Below the pieces are notes generated by a model, which was not told where the DNA came from, did not search any database, and worked only from the letters and a program-made list of their open reading frames with translations. A DNA stretch of 64,000 nt from Sipunculus nudus (Eukaryota; Annelida; Sipuncula; Golfingiida; Sipunculidae), in contig CM049306.1 in NCBI GenBank assembly GCA_026874595.1, positions 85,898,142-85,962,141 of the forward strand, in the 5' to 3' direction. A program made the position numbers and the translations under genes. Of the stretch, positions 36,793 to 50,800 are shown in pieces (the first letter of the stretch is position 1; each line of letters begins with the position of its first letter).

Positions 36793-37149
36793 CTGGAACG
36801 ACAAAAACAAAACAATTAGACATCTCATAAGTTAACATATGTGCCTATATTAAATGCCTACAACACACTTTTCAAAACATATCTTAATTTCTCCTTGAAA
36901 AAATTCACTCATGTGCATTAACATCAGTTTTGGACTACACAGCCCTAATTCAAAATACCCAATTTCATTCAAGGCTGTATTATGCCCAAAGGTCAGTCAC
37001 CTAAAATATAAGGGAGCTAAGAGATCTCTCATGTAATATTTCACTTCAGTAACAAAGCAACTTAAAAGGATTCAAGGACAATGTTAACAAGAAATTTCAC
37101 AGATGTCTTAGTATCTCCAGACAATTACTACTTTACCCTTCAAAAATAG

Positions 37150-37690
37150 GCCCCATCTTAAGAAGCATATATTGACACTTGAAAAGGCCAAGGACACCAG
37201 GGTTTCTTTAGGTTTGACCTTCAAAACCAAGGTCAAGTTCACTAGTCTTGAAAAAAATATCTGAGATATTGTTGAAAATTTTTTGTGTGTCATATTTATA
37301 GGAAACAGCTACAATATTTCAAAAGTTAGGTGATTAACAAAAATTCTCTATATATTCGCAAATTTTCGCTTGAAGACCAAGCGAAGGTCATCAGTCTTTG
37401 AACAAATGAGATCTTGGTGGAAACATTGTGAGTATCAAATTTGAAGAAAAGTAATACTGTACTTTGAAAGTTATGAAGTTTACAAAAATCCTGTTTCGAC
37501 AGATTTGACCCTCAAAAGCAGGGTCACGGTCACCAGTTTTCCAAAATGCCGGGGAACTTAGTGGAAACAATCTGTGTGTCACATTTGTAGAGAAAAATAG
37601 GGTACTTTAAAAGTTATGTGGTTGACAAAAAGCCTTTATATCAGCATATATTACCTTGAAGGTGAGGTTACCGAACCCTTTGACAACTTA
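37150..37690 (+). repeat. ~140-bp degenerate tandem repeat
   Basis: Units marked by 'gtttgaccttcaaaaccaag', 'ggtcaccagt', 'tgtgtgtca' and 'aaaagttatg..gttcacaaa'-like strings, related to 22130-22680. Confidence 0.55.
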
Positions 37691-38930
37691 TCATCTGACA
37701 CTTTTCATTTCGATTTTCAGAAAGATACATAGATCTATCCACTTCACAAACAAAATTTTTCACCAAATATAGAAATATTCAAGGTCAAGGCCAATATAAT
37801 AGTAATGGTCTTGACCCACATTTAAATAGACTTCATCCTACATCCTATAACTCATATCTATGCATGTGCATAATATGAGAGAAATCATGGAAAGATGTAT
37901 CAAGCATATCTGATCATGGATGCAGAAGAACTTTCTCAAGCTGAATGCAAAAAAAAACTGCATTTATTATAATAAATAGACAGGACCATTCTGAAAGCTC
38001 CATTAACTTGATTGACATTGATGAAAATAATATCAAACCTGTGGACACTGTACTCAACTTAGGGATTATTTTTTTACAAACATTTTAGTGTGTTAACTCA
38101 TATTAACTCTGTGTAAATCAGCATATTTTGGCCAAGTTTGTGGTTTACTGCTTGGTCAGCACTTAAAGGATTTATCTCCAGGATAGTTGCCAACTTCTTC
38201 TTGGTGATATGACATTCTTTATTTCTCACTTGTGAACAAGCATTTTTTGCCTTACCAACTGGGTGCAGGTCTCTGCAATTCCAACGTATGACTTCACTAT
38301 GTTTATACATTAACTAAACAATATGAGAATTACAAAAAAAATTACAGCTTACAAATTAAGATGATCAATGACAATCAAGTATAACATCACACAAAGAGTG
38401 AATCGAGACTGCCCTTATATCTCACACATCATGATGTGCTTGACTGCCCATGCCTGTTCTAGAAACCACTTCTGGCAACCAGGTGTTAATTAATTAAGAG
38501 AGTTGATCATAGATACCATACATGCCAAGTATGTTGAATACAATAATTATCACAGCATATTTTAGAGGCTCTTCATGAGTTATAGAGGTGTCGAGAAAAA
38601 CAATTGTATCTGCTAGACATCAGTTTGTAACTTGTTGGCATCTGATGGACACAAAATTTAACGAAGTTTCCTTTTGCACCAAGACCTGATTGACTTCCAG
38701 TGTAATACATGGAACAGACTTTATTATAAACTAGAATACGGGTAGTCGACAAGCAACTAAGTGTATCCGCTAAAATCAGAGTGGAACGGGTGAAGTGAGG
38801 CATGGATTGAGTGGCAAGGGGAATTAGAGTGAAGTGTTACATATTAGCATTGATGTCTGCAGCCGAAATGTGTATGTAGGTTGCGCCACCTACCACAAAA
38901 TCCAGAAAGCTGTCCAAGTTGTATACATAA

Positions 38931-39655
38931 TAATAATAATAAATAATAATAATTTATTATTTATATAGCGCTCATTTTATGTATTGAATCATGTCACAAG
39001 CGCTTTACATACATGTAAAAACATATCATCAGTTGTCCTATATTTCACATAAAATACTAAATAAGTATATATTTTATGTACAAATAAAAAACATATCATA
39101 AGTAGTCCTGTAATTTCACATAAATACTAAATAGGTATATATTTTACATACATAAAAAACATCAGTAGTCCTATAATTATTACACATAAAATACTAAATA
39201 GGTATATCTTTTAAGAATAATGATACTAGTTATTGTTAAAAGAAACCACACAGTGTTGTGTAAAAAATTTATAACTTATACTCAAGATTGTAAGACCTCC
39301 AAAATAAAAATGTTTTCAATCTAGCTATAAAAATATCAATAGTTGCACTATTTTTTACATATACTGGGATATCATTCCAGAGTTTTGGCCCTGCTTATCG
39401 AAATGATGATGTTTTCACTTGCTCTAAGTTAGCCTTCAGTACTGGCAGCTTTTTATTATTCTGTGATCTGAGTGACCTCCCATGATTATATAGTCTAGTA
39501 ATGATTGCAGATATCTTGGTGCTATTCCATTAATACATTGGTATACAAAAACTTACACTTTATAGTCTATCCTGTCTCTGATATGCAGCCAGTGAAGCTC
39601 TTGCATAAATGATGAAATCCTATCATATTTCTGCACACCACAGATTGTACTAGCA
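38931..39655 (-). mobile_element. 5'-truncated CR1/L2-type LINE, 3' end with (ATT)n tail
   Basis: On the - strand the broken frame reads MQELHWLHIRDRIDYKV, then VFVYQCINGIAPRYLQSLL and, after frameshifts, AKTL/W-N-D-I-P-type residues and a KTFLFW-like end. This is the well-known C-terminal block of chordate and invertebrate CR1/L2-like reverse-transcriptase ORFs (LHWLPV..RI.FK..LL.YK.LNG.AP.YL..L, later PRLWNSLP). The sequence closes with 'agcgctatataaataataaa' and an ATT tail. Frameshifts and stops show that it is inactive. Confidence 0.75.
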
Positions 39656-40135
39656 GCCATGGAAATATTCAAGGCCAAGGCCACTCTCATGGTAAAGGTC
39701 ATGACTCAAATTTAAATATACCTCATCATATAACCCATATCTATGCATATTCATAATATGAATGAAATCTGTCCATAAGGTTTTGACTTATAATGTTCAA
39801 AGTACTGTCAAGTGGCAATGATGGGGGTATAATAGGTTGTATTACCAGTTTCCAGTACTTGACAACACTTATCCATACGTATGGTCAACTTGATTTTTGG
39901 GTCAATCCATGCAAGCTTTCTTGAGATATTTAAAAAATTGTGTGATTTTCACCAAAATTGACATATTTAAGGTCAAAGTCCCTATCCTAGTATAAAGGTC
40001 ATGACCCCATTTTTAATAGGCTTCGTCCTCTCACCCATATCTATGCACATGTCAGGTTTGGTAAAAGATCTGTGAAATATTTTTTAGTTATAGCTCAGAC
40101 AAGATTGATCAGTGGTGGTGGTGAGACTGTACAAA
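39656..40135 (+). repeat. Dispersed repeat, paralog of 51235-51730
   Basis: 'ttcaaggccaaggccactct', 'aaaggtcatgac', 'tcataatatgaatgaaatct' and 'ccatgcaagctttcttgaga' all recur in the same order at 51235-51730. A third partial copy lies at 37770-37930. This copy has only 'ggtggtggtg' where the other has (CGG)16. Confidence 0.75.
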
Positions 40136-43100
40136 GATCACACTTCAACAGCAAAGGCAGCAGAAGAAGGTAATGACCTATAGATACATTGCTATGAAGA
40201 GATGTCATTTTCATCTCCATTAATATCTAACAGGTGCTTGTTTTACAACATCAGCAGATGTTATCACCCTCCTGTATCCATGTTACATACTGAGCTACCT
40301 TGCTCATTCATGTAATATAGTGATCATAAAAGTTCAAAACACTATGACAGACAGATGTCCAGATAATGCACTACAAAAGCTAGCTTACATTTTCTGTGTT
40401 ATCATCAGTAATTGCTACATAGATCATTAACAGATGTATATTGTAATACTGTAATACAGTATCCTTCAATATCATATACTCCTAATGTATGTGATGGTAA
40501 GTAGTGATGATGTCTTATTAGCTGTCAGTTAGATCTCTCAACATCTTTTGTCTGTTTGTAAGCCAGCAGGACCAATCAAAAACCTCTCAGACTTAAAAGG
40601 ATTTCCATATACATGTGTATTGTTTCATGTTAGCCTTACTGATACTTGTATTAGGGAGAAATTCAATATTTTGTATTTCCGTTGCTGCATCTCTTTATTT
40701 TCTTTACAATCACACATTAATATTTATAAACTAACGTGAAGGTGTTCCCAGGTCAGCTGATTGGGTCCATGGAACAGATGTGCAGCTAAATCTCAGGTTA
40801 CTGATTGACATGGTTTTATCCCCTGTACAGTCCTTGTGCCAGGCAGTACTGCCACTTAAAAATTTATGGAGAAATACAAAATCTCATTGTTGCCAAAATG
40901 AAATTTTTTTAAAAACAGGATACATGCTTCAGATATGATATCATGGGTTCTATATTGAGCTATAGCTCATGACTACCTGGTGATAATTATGAAATGTTAT
41001 CATTTCTGTTCAATATGTTACACTGGCAGAATATGTGAACTCCAGTCACAGAGATTGAAACAACTGATTCAAATATATTTCAAGTATACTTTGCAACTTT
41101 GTGGATGTTTCCTAATGAAATGACACCATACCATGGCATCTTTAAGGTGATGATATATTTTATCATATTTATTGGTACCAAGTACTACAACCATCCACTA
41201 ATTGTCTGAATGTGTCCTTGACCTTGTCAATTCAGTCAGCATTTTGTGACAAAAATAGATTTTTCTCTCTATAATTTTGTTGTTTTTCTCAAATTTTCTA
41301 CAAGGCATGGTGGTGTTTTCTTTACCAGAATACCTTGCATAGTTGCAGACAGGTGGATTTTCAAAATGAACTGATTTGTAAATAAATATTGCCATAAACT
41401 GATGTTTGCCCTTTAGTAGGACTGAGTATAATTACTGGATTTAAGCCATTTGTTTTATATGTAGTGAGATCATGGTAAAACTTGGCCAAATAGAACACCC
41501 TTCACTAAAGTTGAGTAACACTGACAGACAATATTTCTATTTTGCGAGTCTCAGAAAAGTTCTAAAAATGTTTATATAAATATAAGAAGAGTCTGAATGG
41601 CCATCCTTAAGATGACTATAAGTGGAAAAACAATTATTGTTTCCTGTAAAAAAAGTATAACCCTTTCTTATGCATTGGTCTGAGAAAGGTTTTAATTTTT
41701 TTCTTCTACTTATACGGTTTGTCCAATATAAATAGAGGTTTTAAGTACTCTGTTATGTTTTCCCTTTTTATATTCAAAAGACTCTAAATACATGTTATCA
41801 AATATCAAGAAATACTGTACAAAAATGTTACAAAATATGTATTTTTCATGTCTGTGAAACCAGATATACCTGTAACAGGAACATATCAGTACTGTAACCC
41901 ATCCTATATGATTAATGTACAGTTAGCAGGCAGAGGGAAAAGTTGTCATGAAAAAGAGGCACCTGACAAGATGACATGTAGTTATTAGGGCTCTACAGAT
42001 ATAATACTAAATTATCCCACTACTTGGTGGTAACTGTAGGAGGTTGACTGCTGGTCATGGGTATATGGCACTACAATGTATGCATGAACAAAAGAACAAA
42101 GACCATAACCATCAAAGCTGAATATATATCTAGCACACTGCCATGATAATAGTTAGTTTTAAGTTTCAATCATTTGAATTTTTTTTCCTTACTCTTAACC
42201 TGCCATGCAACTCAACCCATATGTGATTATGGATTACTTTATATATTTTTGGATGTCCATGATTGTGATAACAGGTATTTCTGATGAGGTAAAAGCACAT
42301 TTTTTTTCTTGACACTTCCTGTGATTATTTAACTTTTTTTACAGGTTCACTCCCTTCCTGTCTCTCCATTATATCTTTCCCCATATTTTCCCCAAATCCT
42401 TCCTTTTAATATTAATGCATAGCATATGCTTTAGTAACAAAGTTTCTCACTTTTTGTTGAGTATGTGCAAGGAGCATTCCTAAAATAAACACTTCCTACG
42501 GCAATGATTTCGGTCTTTGTCTCTCTCATATGTTCCAATTTTTTTGTCCTAAAAAATGTTATTAAATGTAAACCTATGCACATTAGTCTGTTTGATCACT
42601 AATTAGATCAAATATTATATTTTGAGAATGGGAACGGATCATTCCTAAAACTAAACAAAGGCCTGCATTCCTGGAATTGAATCATTACATGTGTAATATA
42701 ATGCTGGCCCATGCAGCTGTTATTTCAAAGCCTACCACCATATTTTTCACAGATCATAACATTTAAGCAGGCAAAATTTCTCTAAAAATGTATGATCAGT
42801 CATTTCCATAATTACTTCCAATTATGGCTTCTTTTCACATGAGAAATTAGGTTACTGGGTTACTCTATACACATATCTACAGATCATGACATGATAAAAA
42901 ACACCCTGCTTTTATACATCAGTTGCGGGCATCAATTTAACAATTAAAATATCTTTGACCAAGACCTGTATGTCATTAATTAAAATCCTTGGCAAGGGGT
43001 ACAGTTTTTACATACAGGTAAAAAGAACAAGTCATAACTTGTTAACAGTGTGTTATCTTCCTTCTGGTCCAGCTGATTTCTTTATCTTTACTTGATCATA

Positions 43101-45692
43101 TCAAGGACATGATCCGCTTTAACACAGGAAACAAGGTAGCATCTAAGGCTACAGGCCAAAGTTCATCTCATTGATACACCTTGGTTATCATTCTGCTTCT
43201 GTCAAGCTACAGGTCACCAGGTGTCACCATCGTTACCTTTAAGTGCTGTGGAAAAATATCCATCCAGTTAGGAAGAATTCTGAATATATGTGAAACCACT
43301 GACCTAAATCGGGACTCAAATAAAGAGAAGTAATCCATGAAAGGAATCATATTAAAAATTATCTCCATAACGAAATCTCACCAAGGACAGCACAAATCAG
43401 AAAGTCCCTTGCCCTACTGTCCCATCAGAAGTGCTCTACAACAGAGCATCCTGCCAGTTCATTTAACTCTGACACAAGGATGGAAAACCAAATACAGTCA
43501 AGCCCACTTTGTGTCATATGATATCAGTTAATAGAAAATCCTGTTTACTGCCACACAAATCAGAAATCCCAAACCATTTCCTATATATACAATGGTAAAT
43601 GTGACCGTTTAATATCATGGAATATTGTCATAATCCTGTTTATTGTCTTGCTTGGAACCCTTGGCAGTAATACCAGTTTGCAGTTAATGTCAGATCAAGG
43701 GCAGACACAAAGATCAAATAGGCAAAGAGCCTGAAATCAGTCAGGCATATCAAACAATTTCATCTCCCTCCTGTGCTCGGCAGGCAAGTGTAGTGATGCA
43801 TGCGGGTCACTCACTGCTACTTAGCTAATTAATGTCTTAAGAAAACACATTAATCCAGATAATTCCCTTTCTTCGTATGCTAACAAGGGCGATGTTTGTG
43901 ATCACATGCCCTACATAATGAACTCCTGACCTTTGCAAGGCCACAGTTTACACCTAAGTAACATTTCGCTGAGATGATATGAAACACGAGTTGTTAACGG
44001 TGTTTACGGCTGGAAATCCCCTTTAAGGTTCAATGAAAAGCTGGAGGTTTTGAGAGGACTGTAAGATATACCCGATCCAAAACCTCAATTGCCGTGAAAC
44101 TTGACAATCGCTACCCAAACATGCAGTCCTCATAAGGACAATCATGGAAAATTCAGTCATTAATAAAACATCTGGAAAATAAGATGCAAGAGTCCAAAAA
44201 GTGCAAGAATTATCTAATAAAATATTTTGCCTTAGCATAACATTGTACCTGTGCCGCATATTTAAAGACATTTGAGCTAGTGACCCAGATGCTACCTCAC
44301 TATCTGTTGGCAAATCAGATTTTGGTCAGTTATTGGTACATGCTGCACAAAAGTGCATCGATGTAATTTTATATGCTGTTGTGAAATAAAAATATTAATT
44401 AACGTTTAGATTTCCTTTTTATGGACGATTTATTTAATATGATGTGAGACATAACGCTTATTCTATGGAAAGTGATGTTGAAGCCCACATAATATCACAT
44501 CCCGGTTATTATCATAATTTAAGCATGTACCACAGACATGACAATAAGTGGGCTTGACTGTATATTAATATTTGTTTTACATCAATGCCTAATGACTTCT
44601 ATACATGACAGGACACATGATTTCCCCCTTACAGATTCTGCCAGGAGGATATCCATTCATCCTCGTTTGTGTGTGTGTTTTTTCACATCACATGAAATTT
44701 TCAGGGCATTTTGGGAATGAGCCAAGATAGAATCAATTAGATTTTGGTGTGGATCTGCCTCATGATCTGGATCCAGGAAGGACTTCCATGAATGTTCACA
44801 AATGCCACTTATGCACAAATGAACCTATAATAAACCTTTAAGTGAATGCAAACACAGGCTGAGAGAACTTATGCATGACTGAACCTTGGAGTATGGACTG
44901 TGTAATTGAATTTAAACATGTTTTGGCCAGCATCCCACAATAAGGACCGCCCACATGGCAGAGGCCTGCTTTCCTGAAAATGCATATTTCTAGTTTAATA
45001 ATTTGTTGGAGCTAATATTACACAAGAAAACAATACAAGTACTCTTTTAAACTATTTTGTACTCATTTAGTTTTAGGATGAGCATAGTTGTGAACATGTT
45101 GGTGTTATATCTGCATTTTTACTTCCAAAATCAGACCTTGGAAAGCTCTGTTTTAATGAAAAAAAAGCTAGCTTCATATGAATTCTTTTGAAATGCTTGG
45201 AAAAAATAATCAGTCAAGAATTGATAAGGGTATGAAAATTTGGAGGGAAGTATTCAGAGAAAGTGGAAAAGCTTGAATCTTTCTGTGGAGGAAGTCACGC
45301 AGTGACTGGACCCCATAACTACAGAGCATAGGCCGGAATATATTTTTCCAATGCTTCTGTTAGTTGGTATGCCTCTTGAAAGGATAAGGCAAGAAATAAC
45401 AAACCAATTTCCAGGAAACTTTGTGGATGAATGAGACATGGAAAAGTCCATTAAATTTTGGTTCAAATCCAGACAAGGGGACAGATTAATTAGGAAAGGT
45501 TTTGCTTGGGCAGGGGTATGAACTCTACAAGGATATGTGCTCTGTTTTAGTAGCATTTCATGCATATGCAAGAATGCAATGAAAATTTATGAAATTTTTA
45601 TCCTGAGTAATCTTCATACACAGGTAGTATCAACAACTGGTCCCATATGTCAAATAACACCTGTATAGACATGTTATATAGCACAAACTTAC

Positions 45693-45776
45693 CTCAGCTT
45701 CTACACGAGCAAAGTCCACTTTGTTTTTGCTGCCTTTAGGCCGACCTCGAGGTCTTTTGGGTTTACTTTCCTCTGG
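45693..45776 (-). CDS. HMGA: AT-hook exon (KRPRGRPKGSKNK) of an HMGA-type gene
   Basis: An 84-nt exon, phase 0 to 0, between acceptor 'gatttgtttgcag' and donor 'gtaagtttgt' on the - strand. It encodes PEESKPKRPRGRPKGSKNK followed by VDFARVEAE. The string PKRPRGRPKGSKNK matches, from memory, the second AT hook of vertebrate HMGA1/HMGA2, where it is likewise carried on its own exon of about 85 nt preceded by an EP-rich linker. HMGA proteins are small chromatin architectural factors that bind AT-rich minor groove. The residues after the hook (VDFARVEAE) differ from vertebrates. Upstream neighbours are the TPDVE microexons; downstream is the second hook exon. Confidence 0.9.
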
Positions 45777-46406
45777 CTGCAAACAAATCATTCAACAATA
45801 TATAAAAACACAGCAGGCCACTGAAGGAAACATAAATCAAAGTTACTATATAGAGCAATGGATATCTGAAGAGTGTGTTTTTTAAACATGGTATCTTGCA
45901 TGAATCAATGTATGGAATTAATGTGCTCAAAGAGTTTATGACTGAAAGGAAATTCCTAAGCTAGATTAATTATAAAACAGGATTCAATTGATGTAACCAA
46001 GGCACAAAAATGATCAAATATTCCCCCCCCCCCAGTAAAGTACCCAGACCTCCTTCCTCATAGCTTGGTTTCTAGTGAAGCTCTTCCATGTTGAAAAACA
46101 ACTGAGTATGGATACAAATTCTGGAAGAACAATTTTCATAGTTTGGGTAAAAAATAATGAACCCTAATTAGCAACTAATATTCAACTGGAAATATTTTGA
46201 CCAAAGACCCTGACCCTGAAATTCCCTGACTTTTCTCCATCTTAACAGATAAAAACTTATCAAAATTTTATTGACAGGTTTCAAGGATAGCTGGGAGCCC
46301 TGCATTGCAGAACATTATGCTTTGTATGATGATTCTTAACTAAAAACCCTAAAAACACTTAAACAACAGGTACCAATAAAGAATATTTTTAAGATTTACT
46401 GCTCAC

Positions 46407-46421
46407 CTCGACATCTGGTGT
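46407..46421 (-). CDS. HMGA: 15-nt microexon, TPDVE (copy nearest the AT hook)
   Basis: ACACCAGATGTCGAG on the - strand, between acceptor 'gctcctattgtag' and donor 'gtgagcagtaaa'. Phase-neutral. Differs from the consensus by one synonymous change (GTT to GTC). Splices in frame to PEESK of the 45693 exon. Confidence 0.6.
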
Positions 46422-47516
46422 CTACAATAGGAGCATGAAATGTAGACATTATTTTACCGCCTACCAAATTTCAATATCAGAAGGAACATCAAATAGACTA
46501 GATCCCTGTTCACCCTCTAGTAGTGTTTTTCCATACAGCATTACACTGAATTCATGAAAGAACACAGCAGAACCTCTAGATTGGTGAATGGAGTAAAACA
46601 TCCTTTAAAAACCAAAATATTCTTTTGGAAGACAAAATAAGCAATCAGAACAGGGTTGACCTGGACATCATTCCCACATCCTACAATTCTGGTGCTACAC
46701 AAGTATGCCCAGAAGACATCTAAAGATCTATTGCTGCATATTGTGGGTACCTTTTTGATGGTGGAGTTTCAATTTTGCAATATTTGCAAAAGGGATGAAT
46801 ATAACGAAAACAAAACCTTCATGAATAAGAAGTCCCATCACTGAAAGCAAATTTAAAGGAAAATTACTGATATTATGAAAAAAATAGATCTTATATGTTC
46901 ATAGGTTGTTAATATGAATGATGTCAGATCTTTAAAATTTCAATTTCCACTCAATCGATGTTCCCTTGGATTTCCATGCAACTGTTAAGATTTTGCACAC
47001 ATATTATTTCATTTAATTAAATCATATTAAAGTGCATGGTTTTACCCTGTGTAGGCCTTTTGTATTGTGAGATCAGGAATACAAAAATCCTTATGATACA
47101 GTGAAAAAGTGAAAATTATGAAATATTAACCCAACAAATATGAAGCAAACAAGATGAGTCATTTAACCACCAATATACTGTATACATGTATATAGGACAG
47201 TATTAACTGGAACAAATGCCTGTAATGGACAATCATCCACTGGACTGTTAGAACATGAGACAAAACATAACAGACTGGCATCATTCAAATTTTCCTGACA
47301 TTTTTTTGCAATTTGAAGCATATCTTTCAAATTTCCTAAGTTTGTCCAGAAAAGCAAACTCTCTTTCAAAATTTTACTGATGGACCTTAAGGATGACTGG
47401 GAGCCCTGAGAATACAGAGCTCTACACTCTGTATGGTCTCTCTTAACTTATAACCAAAAGAACACTTTAAAACAACAGGTAATATTAAACAAATATATTT
47501 ATGAATAAGTGCTCAC

Positions 47517-47531
47517 CTCAACATCTGGTGT
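47517..47531 (-). CDS. HMGA: 15-nt microexon, TPDVE
   Basis: ACACCAGATGTTGAG between acceptor 'ctttttattatag' and donor 'gtgagcactt'. The acceptor-proximal intron differs from other copies while the exon is identical. Confidence 0.6.
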
Positions 47532-47869
47532 CTATAATAAAAAGGGGAAAGAAATGCAGACATTATTTTACTGTCTAACAAATTTCAATTCCAGAAGAAA
47601 TATATAATTGACAAGACGCTCACCCTCCAGTAGTTTTTTTTTTATCAAGCATTAGACTTAATTCATGAAAAAAGGACAGTCTAAGGTTGGTGAATGGAAT
47701 ATATGATAGAAACTCCACAGTTTCCAAACCAAAATATTTTATGGAAAACATAATAAGTAACTAGACATTTCTTGGCACCGCAGGTACCAGAGTATCCCCA
47801 GACATAGTAGGCCCCCCTCCTACAAGAACAGACCCCCATTTTTAGCAGCATATACTGACACTTGGCATA

Positions 47870-50800
47870 TCTATTGTTTATTCCATCTAAAGATCCACAA
47901 TCTTGTTGAAGATGTTGGTCCTGTGACCTTGATCTTTTTAAAGATGTGTCCTGTGACCTTGACCTTTGATCTCATAACCCCAAAATCAATTTGGGTCTTG
48001 CTTTTCCAATGGGACATATGCAAGTCAAGATTGAAATCTATACATCAATAAAGCAGGAATTATCATCCAGAAACTTATTTTTGGACAGATGGCTCCTGTG
48101 ACCTTCACCTTTGACCTTGTGACCTCAAAATTGATAGTGTTCATCCTCTTAGCAGGAGAACTATTTGTGCAAGATGAAAGATATGAGATGAAATGTTTGG
48201 CTGAAAATGCACCCACCTCTTTTTAAGATGTGTCCTGTGACCTTGACCTTTGACCTCATGACCCCAAAATCAATTTTGGTCTTACTTTTCCAATGGGACA
48301 TATACAAGTCAAGTTTGAAATCCATACATCAATAAAAGCAGGAATTATCATCCAGAAACTAATTTTTGGACATATGGCTCCTGTGACCTTCATCTTTGAC
48401 CTTGTGACCTCAAAATTGATAGGGGTCTTCCACTCTTGGCAGGTGAACTATATGTGCAAGAGGAAAGATCTGAGATGAATTGTTTGGCTGAAAATGCATC
48501 CACAATCTTTTTAAAGAGGTTTCCTGTGACCTTGACCTTTTTGACCTCATGACCCTAAAATCAATTTGGGTCTTGCTTTTCTAATGGGTCAATAACAAAG
48601 CCAAGTTTGAAATCCATACATCAGTAAAAGATGGAATTATCATCCAGAAACTAATTTTTGGACAGATGGCTCCTGTGACCTTCACCTTTGACCTTGTGAC
48701 CTCAAAACTGATAGGGTTCTTCCTCTCTTGGCAGGTGAACTATATGTGCAAGATGAAAGACCTGAGATGAAATGTTTGGCTAAAAATGCATCCACCTCTT
48801 TTTAAAGATGTGACCTTGACCTTTGACCACATGACCCCAAAATCAATTTGGGTCTTGCTTTTCCAATGGGACATATATAAGTCAAGTTTGAAATCCATAC
48901 ATCAATAAAAGCAGGAATTATCATCCAGAAACTAATTTTTGGACATATGGCTCCTGTGACCTTCACCTTTGACCTTGTGACCTCAAAATTGATAGGGGTC
49001 TTCCACTCTTGGCAGGTGAACTATATGTGCAAAATGAAAGATCTGAGATGAATTGTATGGCTGAAAATGCATCCACAATCTTTTTAAAGATGTGTCCTGT
49101 GACCTTGACCTTTGACCTCATGACCCGAAATTCAATTCCGGTTTTGCATTTCCAATGGGTCAAATACATGTATAGTTTGAAATCCATACATCAATAAAAG
49201 AAGGAATTATCATCCAGAAACTAATTTTTGGACAGATGGCTCCTGTGACCTTCACCTTTGACCTTGTGACCTCAAAATTGATAGGGGTCTTCCTCTATTG
49301 GCAGATGACTTATATGTGCAAGATGAAAGGTCTGAGATGAAATGTTTGGCTGAAAATGCATCCACCTCTTTTTAAAGATGTGACCTTGACCTTTGACCTC
49401 ATGACCCCAAAGTCAATTTGGGTCTTGCTTTTCCAATGGGACATATATAAGTCAAGTTTGAAATCCATACATCAATAAAAGCAGGAATTATCATCCAGAA
49501 ACTAATTTTTGGACATATGGCTCCTGTGACCTTCACCTTTGACCTTGTGACCTCAAAATTGATAGGGGTCTTTTACTCTTGGCAGGTGAACTATATGTGC
49601 AAGATGAAAGATCTGAGATGAATCGTTTGGCTGAAAATGCATCCACAATCTTTTTATAGAGGTTTCCTGTGACCTTGACCTTTGACCTCATGACCCCAAA
49701 TTCAATTCCGGTCTTGCTTTTCCAATGGGTCAAATACAAGTCAAGTTTGAAATCCAAACATCAATAAAAGAAGGAATTATCATCCAGAAACTAATTTTTG
49801 GACAGATGGCTCCTGTGACCTTCACCTTTGACCTTGTGACCTCAAAATTGATAGGGTTCTTCCTCTCTTGGCAGGTGAACTATATGTGCAAAATGAAAGA
49901 TCTGAGATGAAATGTTTGGCTGAAAATGCATCCACATCTTTTTAAAGATGTGTCCTGTGACCTTGACCTTTGACCTCATGACCCCAAAATCAATTTGGGT
50001 CTTGCTTTTCCAATGGGACATATATAAGTCAAGTTTGAAATCCATACATCAATAAAAGCAGGAATTATCATCCAGAAACTAATTTTTGGATATATGGCTC
50101 CTGTGACCTTCACCTTTGACCTTGTGACCTCAAAATTGATAGGGGTCTTCCACTCTTGGCAGGTGAACTATATGTGCAAAATGAAAAATCTGAGATGAAT
50201 TGTATGGCTGAAAATGCATCCACAATCTTTTTAAAGATGTGTCCTGTGACCTTGACCTTAGACCTCATGACCCGAAATTCAATTCCGGTTTTGCATTTCC
50301 AATGGGTCAAATACATGTATAGTTTGAAATCCATACATCAATAAAAGAAGGAATTATCATCCAGAAACTAATTTTTGGACAGATGGCTCCTGTGACCTTC
50401 ACCTTTGACCTTGTGACCTCAAAATTGATAGGGGTCATCCTCTATTGGCAGATGACTTATATGTGCAAGATGAAAGGTCTGAGATGAAATGTTTGGCTGA
50501 AAATGCATCCACATCTTTTTAAAGATGTGTCCTGTGACCTTGACCTTTGACCTCATGACCCCAAAATCAATTTGGGTCTTGCTTTTCCTATGGGACATAT
50601 ATAAGTCAAGTTTGAAATCCATACATCAATAAAAGCAGGAATTATCATCCAGAAACTAATTTTTGGACATATGGCTCCTGTGACCTTCACCTTTGACCTT
50701 GTGACCTCAAAATTGATAGGGGTCTTCCACTCTTGGCAGGTGAACTATATGTGCAAGATGAAAGATCTGAGATGAATTGTTTGGCTGAAAATGCATCCAC

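Larger units (their letters stand above)
36793..45692 (-). other. Large intron between the two AT-hook exons
   Basis: About 8.9 kb with no further exon found. It contains tandem repeats (37150-37690), a LINE 3' end (38931-39655), an AGGTCA-containing repeat (39656-40135) and long unique AT-rich sequence (40140-45250). A 105-codon - strand frame at 45254-45571 resembles nothing known and lacks a splice context that would join it to the hook exon. Confidence 0.5.

Noticed and set aside
45454-45480. tRNA T-loop-like string 'ggttcaaatcc'
   Set aside because: No box A, anticodon arm or acceptor stem could be folded around it.
45254-45571. 105-codon - strand frame just downstream of the first AT-hook exon
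   Set aside because: Not similar to anything recognised, not bounded by suitable splice sites in the gene's phase, and the in-frame hook exon at 36757 is a better next exon.
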